From Burkholderiaceae bacterium (lineage in GTDB: Bacteria > Pseudomonadota > Gammaproteobacteria > Burkholderiales > Burkholderiaceae_C), in the NCBI GenBank assembly GCA_031276435.1, contig JAISNB010000130.1:1-14078 (forward strand): DNA of 14,078 nt, read 5' to 3'. The translations under genes and the position numbers were made by a program. Positions 1 through 6,603 of this stretch are shown piece by piece. Each line of letters opens with the position of its first letter. The stretch's first letter is position 1. The notes beneath the pieces were generated by a model. The model did no database searches. It had not been told where the DNA came from and worked only from the letters and a program-made list of their open reading frames with translations.

Positions 1-229
1 ATAGTTCGTTACACCCTTGGAACAGCGATGATTCCGCGAGAGAGCCAGGAGCGTCCAGCCGGCTTTTTCACATCAACCCGAACGGTTGCCTGGGCACCAA
101 GCCCGTATTTTGCAAGGAAGGGATTGTGAAAAATGACTGAAGCAGTGCTGTCCATGCGGAAAGGAGAACTCTTTACGATAGAAAACGCTTGACAATGAAC
201 ACGGTTGCTCTCTCGCCCCTGCCAGGGCA

Positions 230-252
230 CTCTCTCCCTTGAAGGGAGAGAG
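230..252. repeat. Perfect 11-bp palindrome (GA/CT-rich hairpin)
   Basis: The left arm 230-240 (ctctctccctt) and right arm 242-252 (aagggagagag) are exact reverse complements around a single G. It lies in a gene-free stretch upstream of oxyR and just before a REP-like element. It could be an intergenic repeat or a transcription stop for something upstream of the window. There is no T-tract on the plus side, so a terminator role is not supported. Confidence 0.6.
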
Positions 253-260
253 GAAAACAG

Positions 261-342
261 GCGTCATTGTGCGAGGAGCGGCAATGCGGGCAACCTTTCC
301 CCTCTCGTCATTGCGAGTGCCGCAAGGCACGTGGCAATCCAG
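261..342. repeat. REP-like intergenic palindromic repeat, two degenerate copies
   Basis: Two related half-copies lie side by side: 262-294 begins gtcattgtgcgagg, and 307-340 begins gtcattgcgagtgcc. The second copy folds well. The arms attgc (310-314) and gcaat (334-338) enclose an inner stem gtgcc/ggcac (317-321 / 326-330) closed by a GCAA tetraloop. The wording (gtcattgcgag ... gtggcaatcc) resembles REP-like elements scattered between genes in many bacteria, often mobilised by RAYT transposases. No RAYT gene is present here. The family assignment is from memory of the pattern, not from a search. Confidence 0.5.
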
Positions 343-533
343 TTGAAGCTGTGCAAGTTGCTTCGGCGCTGCAAGCCAACCTTGGGCAGGGCAGGGTGCA
401 AGCCCCGCTGGAAATCATGGATTTGCGTCGCCGTGCTGCATACTGTGCGTTTTCATTGGCGTCGGCCATGGCTTCTGGACAGCGGCCATGAGGGCGGGGC
501 CATGAACCGGCTGAACCGACGACTAAGGCGCGC

Positions 534-1517
534 ATGACTCTGACCGAACTCAAGTACATCGTGGCGGTGGCCCGCGAAAAACACTTTGGCAAGGCGGCCG
601 AGGCCTGCTTTGTGTCGCAGCCCACGCTGTCGGTGGCCGTCAGGAAGCTCGAAGACGAGCTGGATGTCAAGCTGTTCGAACGCAATGCGGGCGAAGTCAG
701 CGTGACCGCGCTGGGCGAGGATATCGTGCGGCAGGCGCAAAGCGTGCTGGAGCAGGCCGGGCAGATCAAGGAGATTGCCAAGCGCGGCAAAGACCCGCTG
801 GCCGGGCCGCTGAATCTGGGGGTGATCTACACCATTGGCCCCTACTTGCTGCCCGATCTGGTGCGGCAGGTGATCGACCGCACGCCGCAAATGCCGCTCA
901 TCTTGCAGGAGAATTTCACCGCGCGCCTGCTGGAAATGTTGCGCACGGGCGAGATCGACTGCGCGATTCTGGCCGAGCCGTTTCCGGACACCGGGCTGGC
1001 GCAAGCGCCCTTGTACGACGAGCCGTTCTGGGCCGCCATGCCCGCCAGGCACCCGCTGGCCAAGGCCAAATCCGTGACCGCCGCGCAACTGCGCCAGCAA
1101 AACATGCTGCTGCTGGGCAACGGGCATTGCTTTCGTGACCACGTGCTCCAGGTGTGTCCGGAATTCGCGCGCTTTACCAATCCGGGCAATGGCATGTCCG
1201 AAGGCATTCGCAGGAGCTTTGAAGGCTCGTCGCTTGAGACCATCAAGCACATGGTGGCCGCGGGCATGGGCGTTACGCTGGTGCCGCGCCTGGCGGTGCC
1301 CTCTGACGCGCTGGATAAGGGCAAGAGCGCCGCGGCATCGCACAGCGATGCGCCTTTTTTGCGCTACCTGCCGGTCGACGCAGAAGGCGCATCAGCGCAA
1401 CCCATGCGGCGCGTGGTGCTGGTGTGGCGGCGCAGCTTTACGCGCTACGAGGCCATCGCCGCGCTGCGCAACGCCATTCATGCCTGCGAATTGCCCGGGG
1501 TCAAACGCCTGACCTGA
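534..1517 (+). CDS. oxyR: OxyR, LysR-family hydrogen peroxide sensor and regulator
   Basis: This 327-residue LysR-type regulator has an N-terminal winged helix-turn-helix (about residues 1-60, with the AA..C.VSQPTLS recognition region at 21-33) and a C-terminal sensor domain. The sensor contains GHCFRDHVLQVC with Cys199 and Cys208, the same positions and spacing as the E. coli OxyR redox pair that forms a disulfide on H2O2 exposure. GPYLLP (102-107) and SLETIKHMVAAGMG (233-246) are further OxyR hallmarks. The family activates catalase, peroxidase and thiol-repair genes. The ATG at 534 is preceded by AAGG (525-528) at a sensible distance. The loop between LAVP (253-256) and YLPV is about 12 residues longer than in the E. 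coli protein. The gene converges with proC across 70 bp, where a small GC hairpin (1570-1583) may act as a weak shared terminator. Confidence 0.93.
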   Translation: MTLTELKYIVAVAREKHFGKAAEACFVSQPTLSVAVRKLEDELDVKLFERNAGEVSVTALGEDIVRQAQSVLEQAGQIKEIAKRGKDPLAGPLNLGVIYTIGPYLLPDLVRQVIDRTPQMPLILQENFTARLLEMLRTGEIDCAILAEPFPDTGLAQAPLYDEPFWAAMPARHPLAKAKSVTAAQLRQQNMLLLGNGHCFRDHVLQVCPEFARFTNPGNGMSEGIRRSFEGSSLETIKHMVAAGMGVTLVPRLAVPSDALDKGKSAAASHSDAPFLRYLPVDAEGASAQPMRRVVLVWRRSFTRYEAIAALRNAIHACELPGVKRLT

Positions 1518-1587
1518 GCGGCGCCCGGGCAAACCGGACTGGCGCGCGGCACTGTGGTGGGCGCTTGCGGCGCGGCTTCGCGCGCGT

Positions 1588-2472
1588 TCAATTTTGGCCG
1601 AAAGCCGCGCCCAGTTCCCCGGCGCGCTGGGCCGCCGCGTGCATGGCGGCGATGAACGCCGGTTTTACACCCGCCTGATCCAGCGCCGTGAGCGCGGCAA
1701 ACGTGGTGCCGCCCTTGCTGGTTACGCGCTCGCGCAGCACCGCTGGCGACTCGCCCGATTGCAGCGCCAGCGCGCTGGCGCCCGCAAAGGTGTTCAGGGC
1801 CAGTTCCAGCGATTGCCCGGCGCTCAGGCCCAGTTGCGTGCCGGCCTCGGCCATGGCTTCCAGAAAATAAAACACGTATGCCGGGCCGGAGCCTGAAAGC
1901 GCCGTTACCGCATCCAGCAGTTCTTCGCGCGCCACCCACAGGCACGCGCCTGTGGCGCGGATTGCGTTTTCAGCCAGCGCGCGGTCGCTGCCGGACACAT
2001 CGGTGCTGGCAAACAGAGCGGCCATGCCGTGTCCGATCAATGCTGGCGTGTTGGGCATGCAGCGCACTAGCCGCCGGGTGCCCAGCCAGGCGGCAATGGC
2101 CTGGGTGGGAATGCCAGCGGCCACGCTCAGATGCAGTGCGTCCGCAGTCCACGGCGCAACGGGCAAAGCGGCCTCACGCATGACCTGGGGCTTGACGGCC
2201 CAGATCACCAGATCGGCGCGCTTGAAGCTGGCCGATGGCGCGCGCTCTACCGCAACGTGCCATTGCGACGTCAATCGCGCGGCGGCATCGGCGTCGGGTT
2301 CCAGCACCAGAATCTGCCGGGCTGGTAACCCGTTGCGCAGCAGCGCGCCCAGGATGGCGGTGGCCATGTTGCCGCCGCCAATGAAGGCCAGGGTGGCCGA
2401 GGCGAGGGCGTCCGGCAATGCGGGCGGATGGGCAGGCGGTGAAACAGGGGTTGATGTGGGCGATGCGGTCAT
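1588..2472 (-). CDS. proC: Pyrroline-5-carboxylate reductase (proline biosynthesis)
   Basis: ProC carries out the last step of proline synthesis, NAD(P)H-dependent reduction of 1-pyrroline-5-carboxylate to L-proline in the cytoplasm. From the chosen ATG the protein has 294 residues. It shows the Rossmann dinucleotide-binding turn FIGGGNM (30-36), AVKPQ (92-96), the substrate-site segment MPNTPALIGHG (139-149), the family signature ALSGSGPAYV (191-200) and VTSKGGTT (250-257). The frame extends upstream to a TTG at 2526, but the ATG at 2472 is preferred because even from there about 27 Pro/Ala-rich residues precede the Rossmann fold, longer than E. coli ProC. No strong Shine-Dalgarno is visible for either start. 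The gene is divergent from the ribosomal block, with 271 bp between its start and the rplN promoter. Confidence 0.93.
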   Translation of the reverse strand: MTASPTSTPVSPPAHPPALPDALASATLAFIGGGNMATAILGALLRNGLPARQILVLEPDADAAARLTSQWHVAVERAPSASFKRADLVIWAVKPQVMREAALPVAPWTADALHLSVAAGIPTQAIAAWLGTRRLVRCMPNTPALIGHGMAALFASTDVSGSDRALAENAIRATGACLWVAREELLDAVTALSGSGPAYVFYFLEAMAEAGTQLGLSAGQSLELALNTFAGASALALQSGESPAVLRERVTSKGGTTFAALTALDQAGVKPAFIAAMHAAAQRAGELGAAFGQN

Positions 2473-2545
2473 GGCAGAGGGACAGAACTGAATGGCTTGA
2501 AGAAAACAATGCGCGCGAAAGTGCAAAGTGGCCCTGCGAGCGCGA

Positions 2546-2580
2546 GTGCAAAGTCTAGTGCAAGCCAGGGCAAGGCTTGC
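2546..2580. repeat. GTGCAA direct repeats and a 7-bp inverted repeat in the proC-rplN gap
   Basis: GTGCAAAGT occurs at 2521-2529 and 2546-2554, and a third GTGCAA starts at 2558. The third copy overlaps an inverted repeat, gcaagcc (2560-2566) and ggcttgc (2574-2580), with a 7-nt loop. This is just upstream of proC on its coding strand, so it could be an operator or leader hairpin. No function is assigned. Confidence 0.35.
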
Positions 2581-2743
2581 GCAACACGTTCAGGAAATGA
2601 CCACGGCGCAACACGGCTGCGGTAGCGCACCAGGCAAAGCGATGGCGATAAAACCAAGGCATTCCCGAAAGTAAGTAACAACAAACCCCTGCTTTTGCGG
2701 GCGGCTCGGACATGGCTGGCAGGATGCGCCAGGCACAGGTGGC

Positions 2744-2772
2744 TTGACAAGCGCTGGCAAATCAGTGAGAAT
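2744..2772 (+). promoter_or_regulatory. Sigma-70 promoter for the spc-alpha ribosomal block
   Basis: A perfect -35 box TTGACA (2744-2749) is followed after exactly 17 nt by GAGAAT (2767-2772), a 4/6 match to TATAAT. The predicted start is near 2779, giving a 5' leader of about 147 nt before rplN. No other promoter this good was seen in the 450 bp between proC and rplN, and its direction and position fit a dedicated promoter for the ribosomal genes. Confidence 0.7.
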
Positions 2773-2778
2773 ACATGA

Positions 2779-2925
2779 CTTCGCTGGAAAAAAGCGAAGC
2801 TTAACAGCCCAAAACAAGGTTCGCGTTTGCGTTGGTTGCAAGCGCGACAACGGGCCCAAGACTGACCGGGTTGGTGCAGCGCCAGGGGCGCCCTGCCAGC
2901 AAGGTGCAAGTTGGGATATTTTGAA
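2779..2925 (+). promoter_or_regulatory. Structured 5' leader of the spc operon mRNA
   Basis: Three local hairpins can be read directly. The first, at the predicted transcript start, pairs cttcgct (2779-2785) with agcgaag (2793-2799) around a GGAAAAA loop. The second pairs the 10-nt arm 2821-2830 with 2838-2847 (one G-U) around gttggtt. The third has alternatives: gcag-cgcc (2876-2883) with ggcg and ctgc (2887-2890, 2893-2896), or caggg (2883-2887) with ccctg (2891-2895). The rplN Shine-Dalgarno is weak (GGGA, 2913-2916). Mutually exclusive hairpins just upstream of a weak ribosome-binding site are what an autoregulatory ribosomal-protein leader would show. Function is inferred only. Confidence 0.5.
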
Positions 2926-3294
2926 ATGATCCAGACTGAATCTCGACTAGAGGTTGCCGACAACACCGGCGCCAAATCCGTTTTGTGCATCAAGGTGCTG
3001 GGCGGATCCAAGCGTCGCTACGCGAGCGTTGGCGACATCATCAAGGTGAGCGTGAAAGAAGCTGCTCCGCGTGGCCGCGTCAAAAAAGGCGAGGTCTACA
3101 GCGCCGTGGTGGTTCGCACCGCCAAGGGCATTCGCCGTGGCGATGGCTCGCTGGTCAAGTTTGATGGCAACGCGGCCGTGCTGCTCAACAACAAGCTTGA
3201 GCCTATTGGCACCCGCATTTTTGGCCCCGTGACGCGCGAGTTGCGCACCGAGCGTTTCATGAAGATCGTGTCGCTGGCCCCCGAGGTCCTGTAA
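2926..3294 (+). CDS. rplN: 50S ribosomal protein L14
   Basis: L14 (uL14) binds 23S rRNA domain V/VI near the subunit interface and contributes to intersubunit bridge contacts with 16S rRNA. The product is 122 residues, typical for bacteria. It begins MIQTESRLEVADNTGAK, has the KVLGGSKRRYA..GDIIKVSVKEA core, the NAAVLLNNKLEPIGTRIFGP family signature and ends FMKIVSLAPEVL. The frame extends upstream to TTG at 2911, but the ATG at 2926 matches the family N-terminus exactly. It is the first gene of the block here. In most bacteria rpsQ and the rest of S10 stand directly before it, but here there is a promoter and leader instead. Confidence 0.97.
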   Translation: MIQTESRLEVADNTGAKSVLCIKVLGGSKRRYASVGDIIKVSVKEAAPRGRVKKGEVYSAVVVRTAKGIRRGDGSLVKFDGNAAVLLNNKLEPIGTRIFGPVTRELRTERFMKIVSLAPEVL

Positions 3295-3306
3295 AGGGAA
3301 CAAGCA

Positions 3307-3627
3307 ATGAACAAGATTCGCAAAGGCGATGAAGTGATCGTGCTGGCAGGGCGCGACAAGGGCAAGCGCGGCACCGTGACCTTGCGCGCGGGCGTCGAGC
3401 GCCTGGTGGTCGAGGGCGTGAACCTGGCCAAAAAGCACGTCAAGCCCAACCCCATGCGCGGCGTAACCGGCGGCATCGTCGAAAAGGCCATGCCGATTCA
3501 CCAGTCCAACGTGGCCATTTACAACAAGGCCGCTGGCAAGGCCGATCGCGTGGGCATCAAGACACTGGCGGGCGGCAAGCGCGTGCGCGTGTTCAAGTCC
3601 AGCGGCGAAGAAATCAAGGCGGCCTGA
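3307..3627 (+). CDS. rplX: 50S ribosomal protein L24
   Basis: L24 (uL24) is an early assembly initiator that binds the 5' domain of 23S rRNA. The 106-residue product has an N-terminal KOW motif (about residues 5-30, KGDEVIVLAGRDKGKRGTV), the middle VEGVNLAKKHVKPNP segment and VRVFKSSGEEI near the end. It starts 12 nt after rplN stops, with AAAGGGAA (3296-3303) as ribosome-binding site. The tight spacing suggests translational coupling with rplN. Confidence 0.97.
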   Translation: MNKIRKGDEVIVLAGRDKGKRGTVTLRAGVERLVVEGVNLAKKHVKPNPMRGVTGGIVEKAMPIHQSNVAIYNKAAGKADRVGIKTLAGGKRVRVFKSSGEEIKAA

Positions 3628-3640
3628 GGGAATACAGAAC

Positions 3641-4180
3641 ATGGCACGACTGCAACAACACTATCGTGAAAAAGTGGCTCCGGAACTGATGAAAAAGTTC
3701 GGATACAAGTCGCCGATGGAGGTGCCGCGCATCTCCAAGATCACGCTCAACATGGGTGTGGGCGAGGCGGTGGCCGACAAAAAGGTCATGGAAAACGCCG
3801 TGGCTGATCTGACCAGGATTGCTGGTCAAAAGCCCGTGGTGACCAAGGCCAAGAAGGCCATCGCGGGTTTCAAGATTCGCGAAGGCCAGCCCATTGGCGC
3901 AATGGTTACGCTGCGCGGCGCGCGCATGTACGAATTCCTGGATCGCTTTGTCACCGTCGCGCTGCCGCGCGTGCGTGACTTCCGCGGCATTTCCGGGCGC
4001 TCGTTCGATGGCCGTGGCAACTACAACGTGGGCGTCAAAGAGCAGATCATCTTTCCCGAGATCGAATACGACAAGGTGGATGCGCTGCGCGGCCTGAACA
4101 TCAGCATCACGACAACGGCCAAGACCGACGACGAGTGCAAGGCGCTGCTGTCGGCCTTCCGTTTTCCGTTCAAGAACTAA
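3641..4180 (+). CDS. rplE: 50S ribosomal protein L5
   Basis: L5 (uL5) binds 5S rRNA with L18 and forms part of the central protuberance, contacting P-site tRNA and S13. The 179-residue product carries the L5 signature around residues 28-43 (VPRISKITLNMGVGEA), the KPVVTKAKKAIAGFKIREG segment and the GRGNYNVGVKEQIIFPEI region. The gap to rplX is 13 nt. In E. coli the ribosomal protein S8 represses this operon by binding mRNA at the rplX-rplE junction. I could not confirm an S8 motif at 3600-3660 by eye. Confidence 0.97.
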   Translation: MARLQQHYREKVAPELMKKFGYKSPMEVPRISKITLNMGVGEAVADKKVMENAVADLTRIAGQKPVVTKAKKAIAGFKIREGQPIGAMVTLRGARMYEFLDRFVTVALPRVRDFRGISGRSFDGRGNYNVGVKEQIIFPEIEYDKVDALRGLNISITTTAKTDDECKALLSAFRFPFKN

Positions 4181-4191
4181 AGGGTACGCTT

Positions 4192-4497
4192 GTGGCAAAA
4201 CTAGCTTTGATTGAACGCGAGCAAAAACGCGAAAAACTCGTGGCCAAGTACGCGGCCAGGCATGCACAGCTCAAGGCCATCGCCAACGATGCCAAGCACA
4301 GCGACGAAGAGCGCGCCCAGGCGCGTCTGGCATTGCAAAAGCTGCCGCGCAACGCCAATCCGACGCGCCTGCGCAATCGTTGCGAGATCACGGGCCGTCC
4401 GCGTGGCACATTCCGCCAGTTTGGTCTGGGTCGCGCCAAGATTCGGGAGATGGCTTTCTCGGGCGATATTCCCGGCGTGATCAAGGCCAGTTGGTAA
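4192..4497 (+). CDS. rpsN: 30S ribosomal protein S14 (zinc-free form)
   Basis: S14 (uS14) sits in the head of the 30S subunit next to S3, S10 and S19. The start is GTG at 4192, giving VAKLALIEREQKREKL at the expected N-terminus. The frame continues upstream inside rplE, but that would add residues the family lacks. AAAGGG (4179-4184) serves as ribosome-binding site and overlaps the rplE stop. At 101 residues this is the long proteobacterial form. The RCEITGRPRGTFRQFGLGR signature is present, but the CxxC pairs of the short zinc-binding form are absent. Confidence 0.96.
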   Translation: MAKLALIEREQKREKLVAKYAARHAQLKAIANDAKHSDEERAQARLALQKLPRNANPTRLRNRCEITGRPRGTFRQFGLGRAKIREMAFSGDIPGVIKASW

Positions 4498-4516
4498 GCC
4501 CCGCAGGAGATTCAAG

Positions 4517-4912
4517 ATGAGTATGAGTGATCCCATCGCAGACCTGCTGACGCGCATCCGCAATGCGCAGATGGTGGCCAAGCAAACGGTTTCGGTGCCC
4601 TCTTCCAAGGTCAAGGTTGCCATTGCCCAGGTGCTCAAGGACGAGGGCTACATCGACGGCTTCCAGGTCAGGAACGAAGGCGGCAAGTCAGAGCTTGAAA
4701 TTGCGCTCAAGTACTACGCCGGTCGTCCCGTGATCGAGCGCATCGAGCGCGTCAGCCGCCCCGGCCTGCGTGTCTACAAGGGCAGCAAGACCATTCCCCA
4801 GGTGATGAATGGCCTGGGCGTTGCCATCGTCACCACGCCCAATGGCGTGATGACCGATCGCAAGGCGCGCGCCACAGGCGTGGGCGGCGAAGTTTTGTGT
4901 TACGTGGCCTGA
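4517..4912 (+). CDS. rpsH: 30S ribosomal protein S8
   Basis: S8 (uS8) is a primary 16S rRNA binder in the central domain. In E. coli it also represses translation of the spc operon. The 131-residue product begins MSMSDPIADLLTRIRNAQ, closely like E. coli S8, and ends with the family signature GVMTDRKARATGVGGEVLCYVA region. AGGAG (4505-4509) lies 7 nt before the ATG at 4517, which favours this start over the internal ATG at 4523. It lies between rpsN and rplF as in E. coli. Confidence 0.97.
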   Translation: MSMSDPIADLLTRIRNAQMVAKQTVSVPSSKVKVAIAQVLKDEGYIDGFQVRNEGGKSELEIALKYYAGRPVIERIERVSRPGLRVYKGSKTIPQVMNGLGVAIVTTPNGVMTDRKARATGVGGEVLCYVA

Positions 4913-4944
4913 GCGCCGTTGTGTGAGCAAAGGAGAGCAAAGAC

Positions 4945-5478
4945 ATGTCACGTATCGGTAAAGCAATCGTCCCCGTCCCCAAGGGCGTGGACGTGCAGAT
5001 CAACAATGACCTGGTTGCCGTCAAGGGATCGGGTGGCGAGCTAAAGCTCGCGCTCAACAGCCTGGTCAAGGTCAGCCAGGGCGAAGCCGGGCTGTCGTTT
5101 GTGCCGGTTGACGCCTCGCGCGAGGCCAACGCCATGAGCGGCACCATGCGCCAGCTGGTCAACAACATGGTGGTCGGCGTGAGCAAGGGTTTCGAGAAAA
5201 AACTGACGCTCGTGGGCGTGGGTTTCCGGGCGCAGGCCCAGGGCGCCAGGCTCAACCTCAACGTCGGTTTTTCGCACCCGGTGAACATTGAAATGCCCGC
5301 TGGCATCAAGGTGGAAACACCGGCTCCCACGGAAATCGTGATCAAGGGCGCTGACCGCCAGCGTGTGGGTCAGATCGCCGCTGAAGTGCGCGCCGTGCGC
5401 CCGCCCGAGCCGTACAAGGGCAAGGGCATCCGCTATGCGGACGAGCGCATCGTCCTCAAGGAAACCAAGAAGAAATAA
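4945..5478 (+). CDS. rplF: 50S ribosomal protein L6
   Basis: L6 (uL6) binds helix 97 of 23S rRNA near the factor-binding site and the sarcin-ricin loop. The 177-residue product begins MSRIGKAIVPVPKGVDV, has two repeated alpha/beta domains (the second with LTLVGVGFRAQAQG around 92-105) and ends with the bacterial L6 signature PPEPYKGKGIRYADE (153-167). AAAGGAGAG (4929-4937) is a good ribosome-binding site. The 32-nt gap after rpsH is the widest within the spc part. Confidence 0.97.
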   Translation: MSRIGKAIVPVPKGVDVQINNDLVAVKGSGGELKLALNSLVKVSQGEAGLSFVPVDASREANAMSGTMRQLVNNMVVGVSKGFEKKLTLVGVGFRAQAQGARLNLNVGFSHPVNIEMPAGIKVETPAPTEIVIKGADRQRVGQIAAEVRAVRPPEPYKGKGIRYADERIVLKETKKK

Positions 5479-5489
5479 GGGCTGCAAAG

Positions 5490-5855
5490 ATGTTGACCAA
5501 GAAAGAGCAGCGTTTGCGTCGTGCCCGTCAGGCCCGTATTCGCATTGCCACGCAAGGCGTGCCGCGTTTGACCGTCAATCGCAGCAACCTGCACATTTAT
5601 GCTGCCGTGCTCTCGGGCGATGGCGCCAGGGTGCTGGCCAGCGCCTCCACGGTCGAGGCCGATGTGCGCAAGGCGCTCGGCGCCGCTGGCAAGGGCGCCA
5701 CGGTAAGCGCCGCTGGCGACGTTGGCAAACGCATTGCCGAGCGCGCCAGGGCCGCTGGCATTGAGAAAGTTGCGTTCGACCGCGCGGGCTATGCCTATCA
5801 CGGTCGTGTCAAGGCACTGGCAGAGGCGGCGCGCGAAGCCGGCCTGCAGTTCTGA
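5490..5855 (+). CDS. rplR: 50S ribosomal protein L18
   Basis: L18 (uL18) binds 5S rRNA with L5 and helps dock it in the central protuberance. The 121-residue product has the basic N-terminus (KKEQRLRRARQARIRI), the VPRLTVNRSNLHIYA strand and the conserved end FDRAGYAYHGRVKALAEAAR. It starts 11 nt after rplF. An alanine/glycine-rich middle (about 50-75) and common gcgccagg wording are typical of this genome's composition. Confidence 0.96.
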   Translation: MLTKKEQRLRRARQARIRIATQGVPRLTVNRSNLHIYAAVLSGDGARVLASASTVEADVRKALGAAGKGATVSAAGDVGKRIAERARAAGIEKVAFDRAGYAYHGRVKALAEAAREAGLQF

Positions 5856-5869
5856 TAGGTAGGCAGGAA

Positions 5870-6388
5870 ATGGCAAAGTTTCAAGCAAGAGCGCAAAGCG
5901 ACGGACCCGAGGACGGCCTGCGCGAGAAGATGATTGCGGTCAACCGCGTGACCAAGGTGGTCAAGGGTGGCCGGATTCTGGGTTTTGCCGCGCTGACCGT
6001 GGTTGGCGATGGCGATGGCCGCGTGGGCATGGGCAAGGGCAAATCCAAGGAAGTGCCCTCTGCCGTGCAAAAGGCCATGGAAGAAGCGCGCCGCAACATG
6101 ACCAAGGTATCCCTCAAGGACGGCACCATTTACCACGACGTGATGGGCCAGCATGGCGCATCGACGGTCATGCTGGCGCCAGCCCCCAAGGGGACGGGCG
6201 TGATTGCTGGCGGCCCGATGCGCGCGGTGTTCGAGGTCATGGGCATTACCGACATCGTGGCCAAGAGCCACGGCTCTTCCAACCCGTACAACATGGTGCG
6301 CGCCACGTTTGACGCGCTGGCCAACAGCACCACACCGGCTGAAGTGGCGGCCAAACGCGGCAAATCGGTTGAAGAACTGTTTGTCTGA
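5870..6388 (+). CDS. rpsE: 30S ribosomal protein S5
   Basis: S5 (uS5) lies at the mRNA entry channel and influences decoding accuracy. The 172-residue product has the N-terminal double-stranded-RNA-binding-like domain (about 17-80, with KVVKGGRILGFAALTVVGDG and RVGMGKGKSKEV) and the C-terminal domain (GTGVIAGGPMRAVFEVMGI, KSHGSSNPYNMVRAT). In E. coli, spectinomycin-resistance changes fall in the loop around KVVKGGR. That loop is conserved here with no obvious change. It starts 14 nt after rplR behind AGGCAGGA. Confidence 0.97.
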   Translation: MAKFQARAQSDGPEDGLREKMIAVNRVTKVVKGGRILGFAALTVVGDGDGRVGMGKGKSKEVPSAVQKAMEEARRNMTKVSLKDGTIYHDVMGQHGASTVMLAPAPKGTGVIAGGPMRAVFEVMGITDIVAKSHGSSNPYNMVRATFDALANSTTPAEVAAKRGKSVEELFV

Positions 6389-6398
6389 GGACCAAGCG

Positions 6399-6593
6399 AT
6401 GGCGACGAAAGAACAAAAGACAGCAACCGTCAAGGTGCAACTGGTGCGCAGCCCCATCGGCTGCAAGCAGTCGCACCGCGACACGGTGCGCGGCCTGGGC
6501 CTGCGCAAACTCAACAGCGTGCGCGAATTGCAGGACACGCCTGCCGTGCGCGGCATGATCAACAAAATCGACTACCTGGTCAAGGTTTTGTAA
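6399..6593 (+). CDS. rpmD: 50S ribosomal protein L30
   Basis: L30 (uL30) is a small 23S rRNA-binding protein. The ATG at 6399 gives 64 residues: a short lysine-rich lead (MATKEQKTAT), then VKVQLVRSPIGCKQSHRDTV and LGLRKLNSVRELQDTP, ending INKIDYLVKVL. A longer frame in the same phase begins inside rpsE but is not needed. The gap to rpsE is 10 nt. The order rpsE-rpmD-rplO is conserved in proteobacteria. Confidence 0.96.
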   Translation: MATKEQKTATVKVQLVRSPIGCKQSHRDTVRGLGLRKLNSVRELQDTPAVRGMINKIDYLVKVL

Positions 6594-6603
6594 GGGCTGG
6601 CAG

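Larger units (their letters stand above)
1..533. other. Gene-free 5' flank upstream of oxyR
   Basis: No reading frame here looks like a recognisable protein. Short frames are open from the window edge on the plus strand (to about 129), and a 73-residue minus frame ends at 9. Either could be the tail of a neighbouring gene, but neither resembles anything I know. The stretch contains the palindrome at 230-252 and the REP-like element at 261-342. From 343 to 533 I see no clear promoter for oxyR, although one must exist within or upstream of this stretch. Confidence 0.5.

Noticed and set aside
189..194. TTGACA as an oxyR promoter -35 box
   Set aside because: No -10-like hexamer occurs at 15-19 nt downstream, and it is 340 nt from the gene.
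9..230. 73-codon minus frame at the window edge, with a tail slightly like the end of a membrane-fusion protein
   Set aside because: Its beginning lies close to the palindrome, no domain can be identified, and the resemblance of the tail is too vague to support a call.
2744..2929. Small plus-strand frame through the rplN leader as a leader peptide
   Set aside because: It would start at a TTG inside the -35 box, before the predicted transcript start, and has no ribosome-binding site.
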